This document shows positions 25,727-34,956 of a DNA stretch of 64,000 nt, in pieces (the first letter of the stretch is position 1; every line of letters starts with the position of its first letter). Origin of the DNA: CAYUNW01 sp964446235 (lineage in GTDB: Bacteria; Patescibacteriota; Microgenomatia; 2-02-FULL-39-11); assembly GCA_964446235.1 (NCBI GenBank), contig CAYUNW010000005.1:7116-71115 (forward strand). Direction: 5' to 3'. A program made the position numbers and the translations under genes. The notes under the pieces were generated by a model that was given only the letters and a program-made list of their open reading frames with translations, was not told where the DNA came from and ran no database searches.

Positions 25727-26215
25727 ATGTATCGAATAAACAAAATCATTACATTAAAAAAACTAGGCGAATTCCTCAAGGTGATAAAAAATAGCCGTAA
25801 AAAAATTGTCTTAGCCGGTGGTTGTTTTGATATTATTCATACAGGTCATTTGAAATTCTTACAAAAATCCAAAAAAAAGGGGGAAATACTGATACTACTT
25901 CTTGAACCAGACAAAAAAGTCAAAAAAATAAAAGGTGTGCAAAGACCGGTATTTAACCAAAAAGAACGGGCTTTTATGCTTGCCAGTTTAACAATTGTAG
26001 ATTATATTATTCTGCTAGAATACTATCTCAAAAATACCGATTACTCCCAACTTATAAATAAAATAAAACCTGATTTTATAGCTGTGACCGAAAATGATTC
26101 CAATTTTGATATTAAAAAAAAACAAGCGCTTATCTGCCAAGCTGAACTTAGGATCATCCCATATAAAAAAAATGCATCAACTTCAAAAATTATTGAAAAA
26201 CTGACCATTGATTAA
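25727..26215 (+). CDS. Cytidylyl/adenylyltransferase-fold protein (RfaE2/TagD-like)
   Basis: The 162-residue protein carries the nucleotidyltransferase signature GGCFDIIHTGHLKFL near 32-46, with the HxGH nucleotide-binding motif. LTIVDYIILLEY is found near 90-101. A C-terminal helix carries STSKIIEKL, corresponding to the usual TxxSTSxIIxRI end of this family. The RfaE2/HldE C-domain activates sugar phosphates with ATP, and TagD-like members use glycerol-3-phosphate and CTP. Which one applies cannot be told here. It starts a three-gene run with tsaD 2 bases downstream, and then valS under its own promoter. Confidence 0.8.
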   Translation: MYRINKIITLKKLGEFLKVIKNSRKKIVLAGGCFDIIHTGHLKFLQKSKKKGEILILLLEPDKKVKKIKGVQRPVFNQKERAFMLASLTIVDYIILLEYYLKNTDYSQLINKIKPDFIAVTENDSNFDIKKKQALICQAELRIIPYKKNASTSKIIEKLTID

Positions 26216-26217
26216 AT

Positions 26218-27303
26218 ATGAATATTCTAGCCATAGAAACCAGTTGCGATGAAACCAGTTGCGCAATAGTCAAAAACGGTAGGAAAATTATTTCAAATAT
26301 CATCTCCTCATCGCAAGTTTTGCATCAAAAAAGTGGAGGCATCATCCCAGAAAATGCCGCTAGAGAACAAGTGAAATATATAATTCCGGTGATTAAAGAA
26401 GCTTTAGAAGAATACGCCTCTAAAGAAAATTTAGATTCAAAAAAATTTGTAAAATCAGGTCAAGAATTGATAAATTTCATCAAAGAAAATTTTTCCTATT
26501 TAGCCGTAACCGTCGGACCCGGACTAATCGGATCACTTTTGGTAGGAGTAGAAACAGCCAAAACAATATCTGCTGTTACCATGCTGCCTTTAATTCCGGT
26601 TAACCATATTTTTGCCCATATTTATGCCAACTGGCTTGAAAATCCTACCGTTCCCGAGTTTCCGGCCATCGCTTTGGTTGTCTCCGGAGGACATACTGAA
26701 CTTTATTTTTTTAAAAATCACGGCAGTTTGAAATGGCTTGGCGGTACCAGAGACGATGCTGCCGGAGAAGCTTTTGATAAAACTGCCAGACTTTTAAATT
26801 TAGGTTATCCCGGTGGACCGGCAATTGCCAAAGAAGCTGAAAAATATAATTATCAAAAACAATTGATTCAATTCAATTTACCAAGACCAATGATAGACAG
26901 TGATAATTATGAGTTTTCTTTTTCCGGTTTAAAAACAGCGATTTTACGGGAAGTTATATGCCTTAAAAACAAACATGAATTGGACAAAAAAAACATTGCT
27001 GCATTATCGTTTGAAATTCAGGAAGCAATAACCGATGTTCTTATAACAAAAACTTTGAAAGCCGCTAATGTTTATCAAGCCAAATCTATTCTTTTAGGAG
27101 GAGGTGTTGCTGCAAACTACAGATTAATGGAGAAATTTAATAATTCTGTAAATAAGTTCGGTCAAAAAATTAAGTTATTCATCCCACCGCCGAAACTATG
27201 CACGGACAATGCAGCCTATATTGCCAGTTATGCTTATTTTAATCCTTCCCCCAAAGATTTAAAAAATATAAAAGCGCTTCCCAACCTTGAGGTTGAAGTA
27301 TAA
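26218..27303 (+). CDS. tsaD: tRNA N6-adenosine threonylcarbamoyltransferase TsaD
   Basis: The 361-residue protein is the standard TsaD: it begins LAIETSCDETSCAIV and has VTVGPGLIGSLLVG near 99-112. The metal-binding NHIFAHIYANW near 127-137 contains the HxxxH ligands. VVSGGHTEL is near 155-163, and LLGGGVAANYRL near 287-298. With TsaB, TsaC and TsaE it makes t6A at position 37 of ANN-decoding tRNAs. Those partners are not in the window. It follows the cytidylyltransferase gene by 2 bases, so the two are probably co-transcribed. A 25-residue insert near SKENLDSKKFVKSGQELINF is lineage-specific. Confidence 0.95.
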   Translation: MNILAIETSCDETSCAIVKNGRKIISNIISSSQVLHQKSGGIIPENAAREQVKYIIPVIKEALEEYASKENLDSKKFVKSGQELINFIKENFSYLAVTVGPGLIGSLLVGVETAKTISAVTMLPLIPVNHIFAHIYANWLENPTVPEFPAIALVVSGGHTELYFFKNHGSLKWLGGTRDDAAGEAFDKTARLLNLGYPGGPAIAKEAEKYNYQKQLIQFNLPRPMIDSDNYEFSFSGLKTAILREVICLKNKHELDKKNIAALSFEIQEAITDVLITKTLKAANVYQAKSILLGGGVAANYRLMEKFNNSVNKFGQKIKLFIPPPKLCTDNAAYIASYAYFNPSPKDLKNIKALPNLEVEV

Positions 27304-27321
27304 GTTTTGTACCGCTATAAT
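27293..27321 (+). promoter_or_regulatory. Promoter of valS
   Basis: TTGAAG (27293-27298), a 17-base spacer and a consensus TATAAT (27316-27321) lie at the end of tsaD. A start near 27328 would leave a leader of about 13 bases without a Shine-Dalgarno sequence before the valS ATG at 27341. Confidence 0.72.
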
Positions 27322-27340
27322 AAGCTAAATTAACAAGATT

Positions 27341-29482
27341 ATGGAAAAAGTTTACAAACACCAGCTGGTAGAAAGAAAATGGTATGATTTTTGGGAAAAA
27401 TCAGGTTATTTCACACCACATTTCCAAAAAAAGAAAAAAACGTTTTGTATAATTCTTCCTCCACCCAATGCCAACGCCGACTTACACCTCGGTCATGCAA
27501 TGTATACAGTAGAAGACATCCTTGTAAGGTACTACCGCATGATAGGCTTCTCCACTCTTTGGCTACCGGGAGCAGATCATGCAGGATTTGAAACTCAATA
27601 TGTATATGAAAAAAAACTACAAAAAGAAGGAAAAAGCAGATTCCAGTTTGACAACGAAACCCTTTATAAAAAAATTTGGGACTTTGTCGAAGAAAATCGC
27701 GGAAATATGGAAAATCAACTCAAGCGCTTGGGTTTTTCCCTGGATTGGACCAGAAAAGTATTTACTCTAAATCCTAAAGTAGTAAAAATTGTTTATAAAA
27801 CTTTCAAAAAATTATACGATGACGGCTTGTTATATAGAAGCAAAAGACTGGTAAATTATTGTACAAAATGCGGCACCGGATTTTCCGACCTGGAGGTAAA
27901 ATATATAGAAGAAAAAACCCCTCTTTATTATTTAAAATATGGACCATTTATCCTAGCCACCACCAGACCGGAAACCAAATTCGGTGATACGGCTGTTGCA
28001 GTAAATCCAAAAGATAAAAGATACAAAAAATGGATAGGTAAAGAAATCGAAGTATCCGGTTTGACCGGAAAATTCAAACTAAAAGTTATCGCTGATGAGA
28101 TGGTCGATCCAAATTTCGGAACCGGTGTAGTTAAAATTACTCCGGCTCATGATCCGAACGATTTTGAAGTAGGCAAACGCCACAATTTGCCCTTAAAACA
28201 AATTATCGGTTTTGACGGAAAACTTACCAAAGAAACCGGACCATATGCCGGCTTAAAAGTAAAAGCTGCCAGAGAAAAAGCAGTTGAGGATTTGGGGAAA
28301 AAAGGATTAATCGAACGTATCGATAAACTATATACCCATACTATCGGTACTTGTTATAAATGCACTACCAGTATCGAACCTTTACCTTTAGCTCAATGGT
28401 ATATCAAAATAAAACCATTAAAAGAAAATGCAATAAAAGCAATCAATTCCCGTAAGATTACTTTTGCCCCGGCCAAATTTAAAAAAAATGCCCTTTTATG
28501 GTTAAATAATTTCCATGATTGGAACATATCAAGACAAATTATCTGGGGCATTAGAATTCCAGCATGGAAATGCATCAACTGCGACAAAAACAACGATAAT
28601 TGGATTGTTACTGACGGAAATCGTCCCGATAAATGCCCAAAATGCAATAAAAATCATTTAACCCAGGATCCGGATACCTTCGATACTTGGTTTTCCTCAG
28701 GTCAATGGCCTTTTGCAACTCTTCTTGTCAATTCTCAAAAAGATTTTGAATATTTCTACCCTACAAGCATCATGGAAACAGGCTATGATATTCTTCCCTG
28801 GTGGGTTTGCCGGATGATTATGCTTGGTATATATACTACAGGAAAAATACCATTTAAAACGGTCTGTTTGCACGGATTAGTCAGAGATAGTAAGGGACAG
28901 AAAATGAGCAAAAGCAAAGGCAACGTTATCAATCCCATCACTATGGTGGATCTATACGGCGCCGACAGCCTGAGGATGGCATTGGTTTATGGTACTGCAT
29001 TCGGAAATGACGTACCGATGAGTGAAGATAAAGTCAGAGGTATGAGGAATTTTTCAAATAAATTATTCAATATCGGCAGATTTATAAAAATGAATATTGA
29101 AAATTATTCAAAAAACCAAATTTCCTGGAAAACATTTGTTTTGGAAAAAGACCGGGAAAAATTAAATAAAAATAATAAAAAAATACTTACCCAGCTTGGA
29201 ATGTTGGAACGGAGAGTAACTGTCTCAATAGAAAATTGCAATTTTGACAAAGCAGCCAATGCCTTATATGGCTTTCTCTGGCATACATTAGCAGACAAAT
29301 ACTTGGAAAATTCCAAAGAGAATCTGAAACAAAACGATCCGCAAACGCTTGCAGTTTTGTTATTTGTCTTTAAAAAATGCCTGATTTTTTTGCACCCATT
29401 TATGCCTTTTATAACCGAAGAGTTAAACAGTATCTTATATCCTCAAGACAAACCGTTAATTATCACGAACTGGTCAAATTAA
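27341..29482 (+). CDS. valS: Valine-tRNA ligase ValRS, compact form
   Basis: The 713-residue class I synthetase has the HIGH box as HLGH at 49-52 after PPPNANA and the signature KMSKSKGNV near 525-533. A CP1 editing domain with ATTRPETKFGDTAVAV and ITPAHDPNDFEVG is present in the middle. Zinc-knuckle-like pairs occur as CTKCGTG, CYKCTTS, CINCDK and CPKC. Typical bacterial ValRS has about 880-950 residues and a C-terminal coiled-coil; that end is missing here, and the protein stops after the anticodon-binding helical domain. The active site and editing features remain. Its 3' end overlaps the next convergent gene by 4 bases. Confidence 0.95.
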   Translation: MEKVYKHQLVERKWYDFWEKSGYFTPHFQKKKKTFCIILPPPNANADLHLGHAMYTVEDILVRYYRMIGFSTLWLPGADHAGFETQYVYEKKLQKEGKSRFQFDNETLYKKIWDFVEENRGNMENQLKRLGFSLDWTRKVFTLNPKVVKIVYKTFKKLYDDGLLYRSKRLVNYCTKCGTGFSDLEVKYIEEKTPLYYLKYGPFILATTRPETKFGDTAVAVNPKDKRYKKWIGKEIEVSGLTGKFKLKVIADEMVDPNFGTGVVKITPAHDPNDFEVGKRHNLPLKQIIGFDGKLTKETGPYAGLKVKAAREKAVEDLGKKGLIERIDKLYTHTIGTCYKCTTSIEPLPLAQWYIKIKPLKENAIKAINSRKITFAPAKFKKNALLWLNNFHDWNISRQIIWGIRIPAWKCINCDKNNDNWIVTDGNRPDKCPKCNKNHLTQDPDTFDTWFSSGQWPFATLLVNSQKDFEYFYPTSIMETGYDILPWWVCRMIMLGIYTTGKIPFKTVCLHGLVRDSKGQKMSKSKGNVINPITMVDLYGADSLRMALVYGTAFGNDVPMSEDKVRGMRNFSNKLFNIGRFIKMNIENYSKNQISWKTFVLEKDREKLNKNNKKILTQLGMLERRVTVSIENCNFDKAANALYGFLWHTLADKYLENSKENLKQNDPQTLAVLLFVFKKCLIFLHPFMPFITEELNSILYPQDKPLIITNWSN

Positions 29483-31248
29483 TTGCATTTGATATCCTGA
29501 AAATTGTAAATAAATTTAAATACCCTGGTATTGTCATTAAATCTTTCTGCTTTTAAAAAAGGCAGGTTTTTCAGTCTTGAATTTACATCGTCATAAGAAC
29601 TGAATATGTAATCAATACCATTATCTTTTATAAATTCAAGACTCTGACATTTATTCATCTTTCCTTGAAAAAATTCATTTGCCAAGTTTTCTTTTTTAGG
29701 GTTATCAAAAGTATAAATACTTTGACCTGCATATACTCTGTTTTTGGAAAAAAGAGGAAGCAATAAACTATTATCATGACCTGTTAATACAAGAGTGTTT
29801 TCGCTTCCGGTTTGATCCATATATTGAAAAGCGTCTATTATTGACCGAGAAACATATCTGAATTGGTTACTTTGAGCAAAATCATTCAATTGCGATTTTA
29901 AACTCAAGGACAAAACAGGAAAAGATAGCGCTATAAATAAAAAAATCAAAAAATAATACAATCGCCTGCTGTATTTTTTACGAATTATTATTAATAAACT
30001 CATTGCCGATATAGACAAAGGTAACTGGATAACCATAGACAAAAATCTGATATTGGCAAACGTTGGAATGAAGTTATTCAATTTCGAATAATGGATATAT
30101 TCGGAGACCGGAATCATTATTATCGGTAGTAAACTCCAAATGAAAATAAGTAAATATTTACTAATTATTAATTTTTTTCTGACCGTTAAAAATATGATTC
30201 CCAAAATACCCAAAATTAAAACCGGACCGATTGATAAGAGATATTCCTTAATATCTATAGCATAGAATAAAGATTCCTGTGCTTTCATCAAAGTCCATGG
30301 AAATACATAACCGGTCAGGTAATATATATAAATTAAAGAAGGAACACTCAAAATAAAAAATGCGACGATTAAGCTAAATTTTTTTAAGATAAAAATCTTT
30401 TTTAAAATATTCGGATTTTTATTTGTCATAAAATTTAATCTGAATGATAACTTTTTGCTTATTAACAAATAATAATTCGGAGAAGGAAAAATAAGCATAA
30501 TTTTATGAAATAAAAAAATCATAAGAGATATAGAAAGATACATAAAAAAAATATAGTAAATCATTCCCAAGCTAGGAGGATGAAAAATACCGGTAAAAAA
30601 TCCAACAAGAAGCATTAGAAAAAAATATTTGTAACTGAAATTTTTCAATAATTTTATCAGTAAAAAAACCGCTGTTATCAAACCTATATGACCAATTAAG
30701 AAATGTGGTATGAAAGTGATTCTTCTTAAAGCATCGGATTCTGTCCACCAATATAAGTATTGCCAGATATCAAAACCTTTTTCTGTTAAAACTAATTTAG
30801 GCCAAGAAGAGCTGATAATAAAAATTAAAAAAGTCCATAATCTGTCTTTTTTTTCTATAAAAAAAAGTCTAATAAATCTGTAACTTACCAATAAAAACAA
30901 TCCCCCTAAAAAAATTCTAGCGTAAAAATAAATTATCTTAGGATCAAGATTTAAAATTCCACCAAATCTTCCCAACCATACATAAAATACGTGATAATAC
31001 CCTTCTGTTTGTACCTCATGCGTAAATTGGTCTATCGCCTTAAGCCTTCCGTAAGTACCTTGCCGGATAAAACTGATGTAATATGGATAGTCACTGATAC
31101 TGTTATGAATGAAAGTATAACTATATCCTGGTGGAGAATTATTTTTCATAAACAAAGTAGGATAAATACTTAAAAATACAAAAAAGACCAACATTGTCAA
31201 AAATATCAAATTTTCGCTTTTATGAAAAAATTTCATACTAGATTCCAA
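29479..31248 (-). CDS. Polytopic membrane protein, GT-C-like
   Basis: This 589-residue protein has about eleven spans and a soluble C-terminal region with VLTGHDNSLLLPLFSKNRVY and INKD-type charged segments at the end. The first long loop after span one carries YTFIHNSISDYPYYISFIRQ and further acidic residues, as in GT-C glycosyltransferases and related membrane proteins of CPR genomes. It resembles the protein at 24010-25680 only in overall layout. No conserved catalytic motif allows a substrate call. It is the last of a leftward group with two genes upstream, and it overlaps the end of valS tail to tail. Confidence 0.5.
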   Translation of the reverse strand: MESSMKFFHKSENLIFLTMLVFFVFLSIYPTLFMKNNSPPGYSYTFIHNSISDYPYYISFIRQGTYGRLKAIDQFTHEVQTEGYYHVFYVWLGRFGGILNLDPKIIYFYARIFLGGLFLLVSYRFIRLFFIEKKDRLWTFLIFIISSSWPKLVLTEKGFDIWQYLYWWTESDALRRITFIPHFLIGHIGLITAVFLLIKLLKNFSYKYFFLMLLVGFFTGIFHPPSLGMIYYIFFMYLSISLMIFLFHKIMLIFPSPNYYLLISKKLSFRLNFMTNKNPNILKKIFILKKFSLIVAFFILSVPSLIYIYYLTGYVFPWTLMKAQESLFYAIDIKEYLLSIGPVLILGILGIIFLTVRKKLIISKYLLIFIWSLLPIIMIPVSEYIHYSKLNNFIPTFANIRFLSMVIQLPLSISAMSLLIIIRKKYSRRLYYFLIFLFIALSFPVLSLSLKSQLNDFAQSNQFRYVSRSIIDAFQYMDQTGSENTLVLTGHDNSLLLPLFSKNRVYAGQSIYTFDNPKKENLANEFFQGKMNKCQSLEFIKDNGIDYIFSSYDDVNSRLKNLPFLKAERFNDNTRVFKFIYNFQDIKCN

Positions 31249-31289
31249 TATTTTACACCAGAAATAATATATAAATATGATAAATAAAA

Positions 31290-31463
31290 TTAATCAGAAG
31301 GTGATATTACCGCCGATGGTGAAGATTCAAGAGGTAAATCAAGTATTTTATTTTCAACCGCTGGATTTTTGGAAAACGCAAAAGTTAAAAAAATTATTGC
31401 AAAAAAAATCAAACCCAAATAAATGAAAAATTCTTTTAAGTTTAATTTTGCCCCGTTAGGCAT
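31290..31463 (-). CDS. Small single-pass protein, 57 residues
   Basis: An ATG at 31463 opens a 57-codon frame to a stop at 31290. It begins MPNGAKLNLKEFF, has one hydrophobic span (about 12-30) and ends in a Pro/Ser-rich external tail. It starts 8 bases after the SurA_N-like gene on the same strand, which supports coding and co-transcription. No family is recognised. It may be an accessory subunit of an envelope complex. It is short, so confidence is limited. Confidence 0.45.
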   Translation of the reverse strand: MPNGAKLNLKEFFIYLGLIFFAIIFLTFAFSKNPAVENKILDLPLESSPSAVISPSD

Positions 31464-31471
31464 ATTTCAAA

Positions 31472-32155
31472 TTAGAGGTGAGTATTAATTTTGGCATCAT
31501 TACGTATGCCTTGAAACCAAGTTTCGAACAATTGAGAAATTTTTTGCTGTTTAAGCATTGATGCAACTTGCTCTTTCAATGCAGCGGGATCAGTAGAATT
31601 TTTATATGCTTCAGCATTCTCTTTGATATAATCATCAACTTCACTGGCAGACAATGTAGCTTCATTTTCAAACATTTGTTCAATTGAAAGCTGAATCTCC
31701 AGCTGTTTTTTGAACCCATCCATATCCAATCCTTGTGCTTTTAACGCGTCGTCTAAACTCATCTGGCCCTGAAGACTTTCCTCAATTTGTTTAATTCTGG
31801 AGTCAATGGAATTTGTAGCAATAAATACTCCCTTTTGCCTTGCGGCTGACAAAATAAGTCTTTCATTGATTAAAACGTCCAATATTTGCTGTCCGAACCT
31901 CCGATATAACTCCTTGGATAATTCGCTTCTTGATATAGGTTGGTTATTTACTGTAGCAACAATAAAATAGTCTTTAGCTTTCCAGGCTAATAATGATAAT
32001 ACAATCAAAGCCAAAATGATTATGTTTTTTTTGTTAAGAAATAAATTCTTACCTGACTTTTCACTTTCGGATGCTTTGGAAGTTATCTCTGATTTGGTTA
32101 AAGAGTATCTGGAAGAAGATTTTTTTACTGATTTTGTTTTTTTGTTTTTTGCCAT
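31472..32155 (-). CDS. Anchored SurA_N-domain protein
   Basis: The 227-residue protein has a Ser/Lys-rich cytosolic head (about 1-43), one membrane span (about 44-62) and an external helical domain that begins ATVNNQPISRSELSKELYRR. This is the N-terminal chaperone domain found in SurA and PrsA-type foldases. LINERLILSAARQKGV and LEIQLSIEQMFENEATLS are the usual helical pairs. The peptidyl-prolyl isomerase domain that would follow is missing, so this should act as a chaperone for secreted proteins. It is the first gene of a leftward unit with a 57-residue membrane protein. Confidence 0.8.
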   Translation of the reverse strand: MAKNKKTKSVKKSSSRYSLTKSEITSKASESEKSGKNLFLNKKNIIILALIVLSLLAWKAKDYFIVATVNNQPISRSELSKELYRRFGQQILDVLINERLILSAARQKGVFIATNSIDSRIKQIEESLQGQMSLDDALKAQGLDMDGFKKQLEIQLSIEQMFENEATLSASEVDDYIKENAEAYKNSTDPAALKEQVASMLKQQKISQLFETWFQGIRNDAKINTHL

Positions 32156-32308
32156 AATAAAAGATTACTATACACTAAGATAAATAATTATTCAAGGTTC
32201 GATATTTTTTCAGTAGTTAGATTATTCTAAAAATATATTTTATTTACGGGTTTGGATAAGATATGATTGTTTATAGGATTAATAAAAAAATTCAGAAAGG
32301 AGGTGAAT

Positions 32309-32710
32309 ATGAACAAAGAACAAAAAAATTTATCGAAATTCTGGCTGACAGTTTTTATTTTTAATACCATAATTATGATTATTAGCCAGATTATTGCCCA
32401 AGATTACCTAATATTCGGTAATGCAAATCTTATGGTGTTTCCAGCAATGGTTTTGACTTCTCTGCTTTTGATCGTATATTTAGTCTTATCCAATCTAATT
32501 ATGAACCTAGCCGGGTTAAAACTGAAAAACCCGCTATTATTAAGTGTCTACTATGGAATATTTAATATCAGCGGATTATGGCTAATTGCCAGAGCAGCAA
32601 ATTTTACGGGTTTTGGAATAAAAAACTTTCTGGTGGCGATTATTTTGGGGCTAATATTAAATTCCGGTCAATATTATATCTGGATGCAATTTGCCAAAAC
32701 TAAGAAATAA
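32309..32710 (+). CDS. Four-span membrane protein, unknown
   Basis: The start at 32309 is preferred over an upstream ATG at 32267 because a strong AGAAAGGAGG ribosome site lies 5-14 bases before it. The 133-residue product has four hydrophobic segments and short loops. The first is WLTVFIFNTIIMIISQIIAQ, the last near FLVAIILGLILNSGQYYIW. It is rich in Asn and Leu and has no catalytic motif. It stands alone on the plus strand between divergent SurA_N and convergent YjbQ genes. It overlaps the YjbQ gene by 11 bases at the 3' end. Function is unknown. Confidence 0.7.
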   Translation: MNKEQKNLSKFWLTVFIFNTIIMIISQIIAQDYLIFGNANLMVFPAMVLTSLLLIVYLVLSNLIMNLAGLKLKNPLLLSVYYGIFNISGLWLIARAANFTGFGIKNFLVAIILGLILNSGQYYIWMQFAKTKK

Positions 32711-33098
32711 TGGTCAAAACAACGGTTCTATTTCTTGGTCGGGTATCAAAATCAATCAGTACGATTTTTTGCCAGGTACCTAGTATTAACTTACTATCCA
32801 CTATCGGAACCGTCAATGAAGGACCAATAATTGCTGCCCGAAGATGGGAACCGCCATTATCATCACCCCAAGTTTTATGATGTAACCAATCATCCGTCAT
32901 GGGGATTAATCTCTTCATTAAATTTCTAAAATCTTCATATAGATTATTATCATCTTCTATAGTTGTGATACCAGCGGTTGAACCGATGACAAAAATATGA
33001 AGTAATCCTGATTTTGTTTTTGGAGGTATATATTTTATGACATCTTCAGTGATATCTATAATATCAGAGTTTCCTTTGGTTGATATTTTAAGTTCCAT
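32700..33098 (-). CDS. YjbQ/UPF0047 family protein
   Basis: The 132-residue protein carries the family's core motif HHKTWGDDNGGSHLRAAIIG near 77-96, with conserved His, Asp and Asn residues. It ends with LGTWQKIVLIDFDTRPRNRT near 106-125. This is the whole family length. Some members have been reported to have weak thiamine-phosphate synthase activity, but the physiological role is not settled. It lies 5 bases after the YqeY gene on the same strand. Two small CPR genes and a methylase follow the same direction upstream, so this may be the last gene of a leftward unit. Confidence 0.9.
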   Translation of the reverse strand: MELKISTKGNSDIIDITEDVIKYIPPKTKSGLLHIFVIGSTAGITTIEDDNNLYEDFRNLMKRLIPMTDDWLHHKTWGDDNGGSHLRAAIIGPSLTVPIVDSKLILGTWQKIVLIDFDTRPRNRTVVLTIIS

Positions 33099-33103
33099 AA
33101 TAA

Positions 33104-33535
33104 CTAACTTAACTTCTGTTTTACAATTTCCGCAATTATCTTACCGTCAGCCTTTCCTTTCGTTTCTTCCATTACTTTCCGTATTATCATACCCATATTG
33201 GCATTTTCATCTATTGAAATGACTTTCTCGATAATTTTTTCTATTTCATCTTCTGATAATTGCTTAGGCAAAAATTCTTTTATGATATCAACCTGATTTT
33301 CTTCATCCATAACTATATCTGTTCTATTGCTTTTTTTGAACATTTCTATGGCTTCAAGTCTTTTTTTCATTTCTTTTTGCATTAATAAAATTATGTCCTG
33401 ATCGGTCAATTTTTGTTTTTTATCTATCTCTGCATAATTAATTTGAGAAAGGATAAATCTTAATACTTTCAATTCCGTTTGATTTTTTCTTTTCAAGGCT
33501 GAGATGATTCTTTTCTGGATTTCTTCTTTTAACAT
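33104..33535 (-). CDS. yqeY: GatB/YqeY domain protein
   Basis: The 143-residue protein is a free-standing YqeY: MLKEEIQKRIISALKRKNQ at the start and LRFILSQINYAEIDK near 25-39. The helical tail ends in GKADGKIIAEIVKQKL. The domain is shared with the C-terminal end of GatB, the glutamyl-tRNA amidotransferase subunit, where it contacts tRNA. The standalone form has no proven function but is widely conserved. An AAGGAGGAATAAT ribosome site precedes the ATG. It is followed by the YjbQ gene after 5 bases. Confidence 0.92.
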   Translation of the reverse strand: MLKEEIQKRIISALKRKNQTELKVLRFILSQINYAEIDKKQKLTDQDIILLMQKEMKKRLEAIEMFKKSNRTDIVMDEENQVDIIKEFLPKQLSEDEIEKIIEKVISIDENANMGMIIRKVMEETKGKADGKIIAEIVKQKLS

Positions 33536-33577
33536 ATTATTCCTCCTTAAATTTTAAAATATTAAAGATAATAAAAT

Positions 33578-33685
33578 TTATAGATAACTCGGATTTATTA
33601 AAATCTGATAGATTAAAAAGATAATAATAATCCCTACAGAAACAGCCAAAATAATAATTGTTTTGATAAACTGATTATCCGGCAT
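33578..33685 (-). CDS. Tiny single-pass protein, 35 residues
   Basis: An ATG at 33685 opens a 35-residue frame, MPDNQFIKT followed by a span with IIILAVSVGIIIIF, ending in NPSYL. It starts 5 bases after the stop of the methylase-like gene on the same strand. Comparable short membrane peptides occur at CPR operon ends, such as the protein at 31290. It is too short to rule out chance. Confidence 0.3.
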   Translation of the reverse strand: MPDNQFIKTIIILAVSVGIIIIFLIYQILINPSYL

Positions 33686-33690
33686 AATTT

Positions 33691-34956
33691 CTAACTCTTG
33701 GTATATATTATAATCTGACGCCTGACAAAATTTTCAAAACTCGAAAAAAATAATTTGCTTTTATCTCTGTTTTGCGGATCGACTTTATCATTAGCATCCC
33801 GAACGTCTAAAATATTTTCATCAAATCCGTATTTATCAGCCTGTAAAAAAGAAGCCAGCCCGATTTGTCCATTATCTGTTATGAAATGAGGTAAAATCAT
33901 CACAATTTTTCGATTTGGTTTAAGCACTTTAGATAATTCATATAAAGCAGATTGATATAAGACAGTCAAATTTTTTGTAATTTGGAGCGCATATTGATAA
34001 GTGATTTTTTTGTGAAAAGCAGGTCCTAAATAAGGTTCCGTCACAATAGCGTCAATAGAATTCACAGCGATATTCTTTGCCGTTTTCTGTACATCATTTT
34101 GAAAGATTCTTATATTGTACGACTTTTTAACGAGACTTTTTTCATTTTGGAATAACCAGTCTAAGTTTCGTTTAGTATCTTCTATTGCGCGTCTATTAAT
34201 ATCACTACCAATGAGATTATGGAAATTTAAAATTACCGCTTCACTAATCACTGTCCCGCAACCGCAAAAAGGGTCGAGTATCAAATCATCATTATTTTGA
34301 ACCGCGATGTTCAACATCATTCTGGCTAATTTCGGCGGTAATAATCCTTGTTGGGTATTCCGATAAGGACGACCATAGTCTCTTTTTGAAAAATTTTCGA
34401 AATCCTGCACTTCCTTCGTATATCCAAAATACAATATATCCTTTGATAAAATCAGGACCAACTCAAAACCCTTATTCAATAAATCATTCTTTTTTACCGA
34501 AACGCTTGATAAGATTCTATCCTTTACTTGAACGTATCCAGAATTGATCCCTTCGGCTTTCAGATTATTTTTGAGCATATTGACTATTTCTTTCAGTTTT
34601 GAGGTAATTTTCACCAGCATCAACTTTTCTGGATTGCATTCGTATAAACTTATGCCAATATGGTTTTTGCCTTTTTTGGGGGAAAATACTTTTTTTAACA
34701 GATTTTCTGCACTTAATATGCCATTCAATTTGTCTTCGGATTCATCCAAACCCATCTCGGCAAATATAATTCCTCCCTTAATTACCCCGCCGAATCCACT
34801 AAATATTTTGGGGTAATCTTCAAAATCCGTATCTATCAAGATCAATTCTTTTGACACCTCTATCAGTTTATAAGTCACTTTTTCTCTTCTCAAAACACTT
34901 ACAACTTCCAAATAAGACAAAGCGGCATTTTTCCCGAAAGTATAAAAAATTTTCAT
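33691..34956 (-). CDS. TRM11-like RNA methyltransferase
   Basis: The 421-residue protein has an N-terminal half with a THUMP-like shape and a C-terminal Rossmann methylase. The SAM-binding motif reads ILDPFCGCGTVISEAVI near 222-238, then LIGSDINRRAIEDTKRNL near 244-261. The catalytic position reads VTEPYLGP near 288-295 instead of the usual N/DPPY/F, with a glutamate in place of the Asn/Asp. It resembles archaeal and eukaryotic TRM11/TrmG10 enzymes that methylate guanosine-10 of tRNA. Whether the altered motif keeps the same activity is unclear. It overlaps the lipoprotein-like gene upstream by one base (TAATG). Confidence 0.75.
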   Translation of the reverse strand: MKIFYTFGKNAALSYLEVVSVLRREKVTYKLIEVSKELILIDTDFEDYPKIFSGFGGVIKGGIIFAEMGLDESEDKLNGILSAENLLKKVFSPKKGKNHIGISLYECNPEKLMLVKITSKLKEIVNMLKNNLKAEGINSGYVQVKDRILSSVSVKKNDLLNKGFELVLILSKDILYFGYTKEVQDFENFSKRDYGRPYRNTQQGLLPPKLARMMLNIAVQNNDDLILDPFCGCGTVISEAVILNFHNLIGSDINRRAIEDTKRNLDWLFQNEKSLVKKSYNIRIFQNDVQKTAKNIAVNSIDAIVTEPYLGPAFHKKITYQYALQITKNLTVLYQSALYELSKVLKPNRKIVMILPHFITDNGQIGLASFLQADKYGFDENILDVRDANDKVDPQNRDKSKLFFSSFENFVRRQIIIYTKS

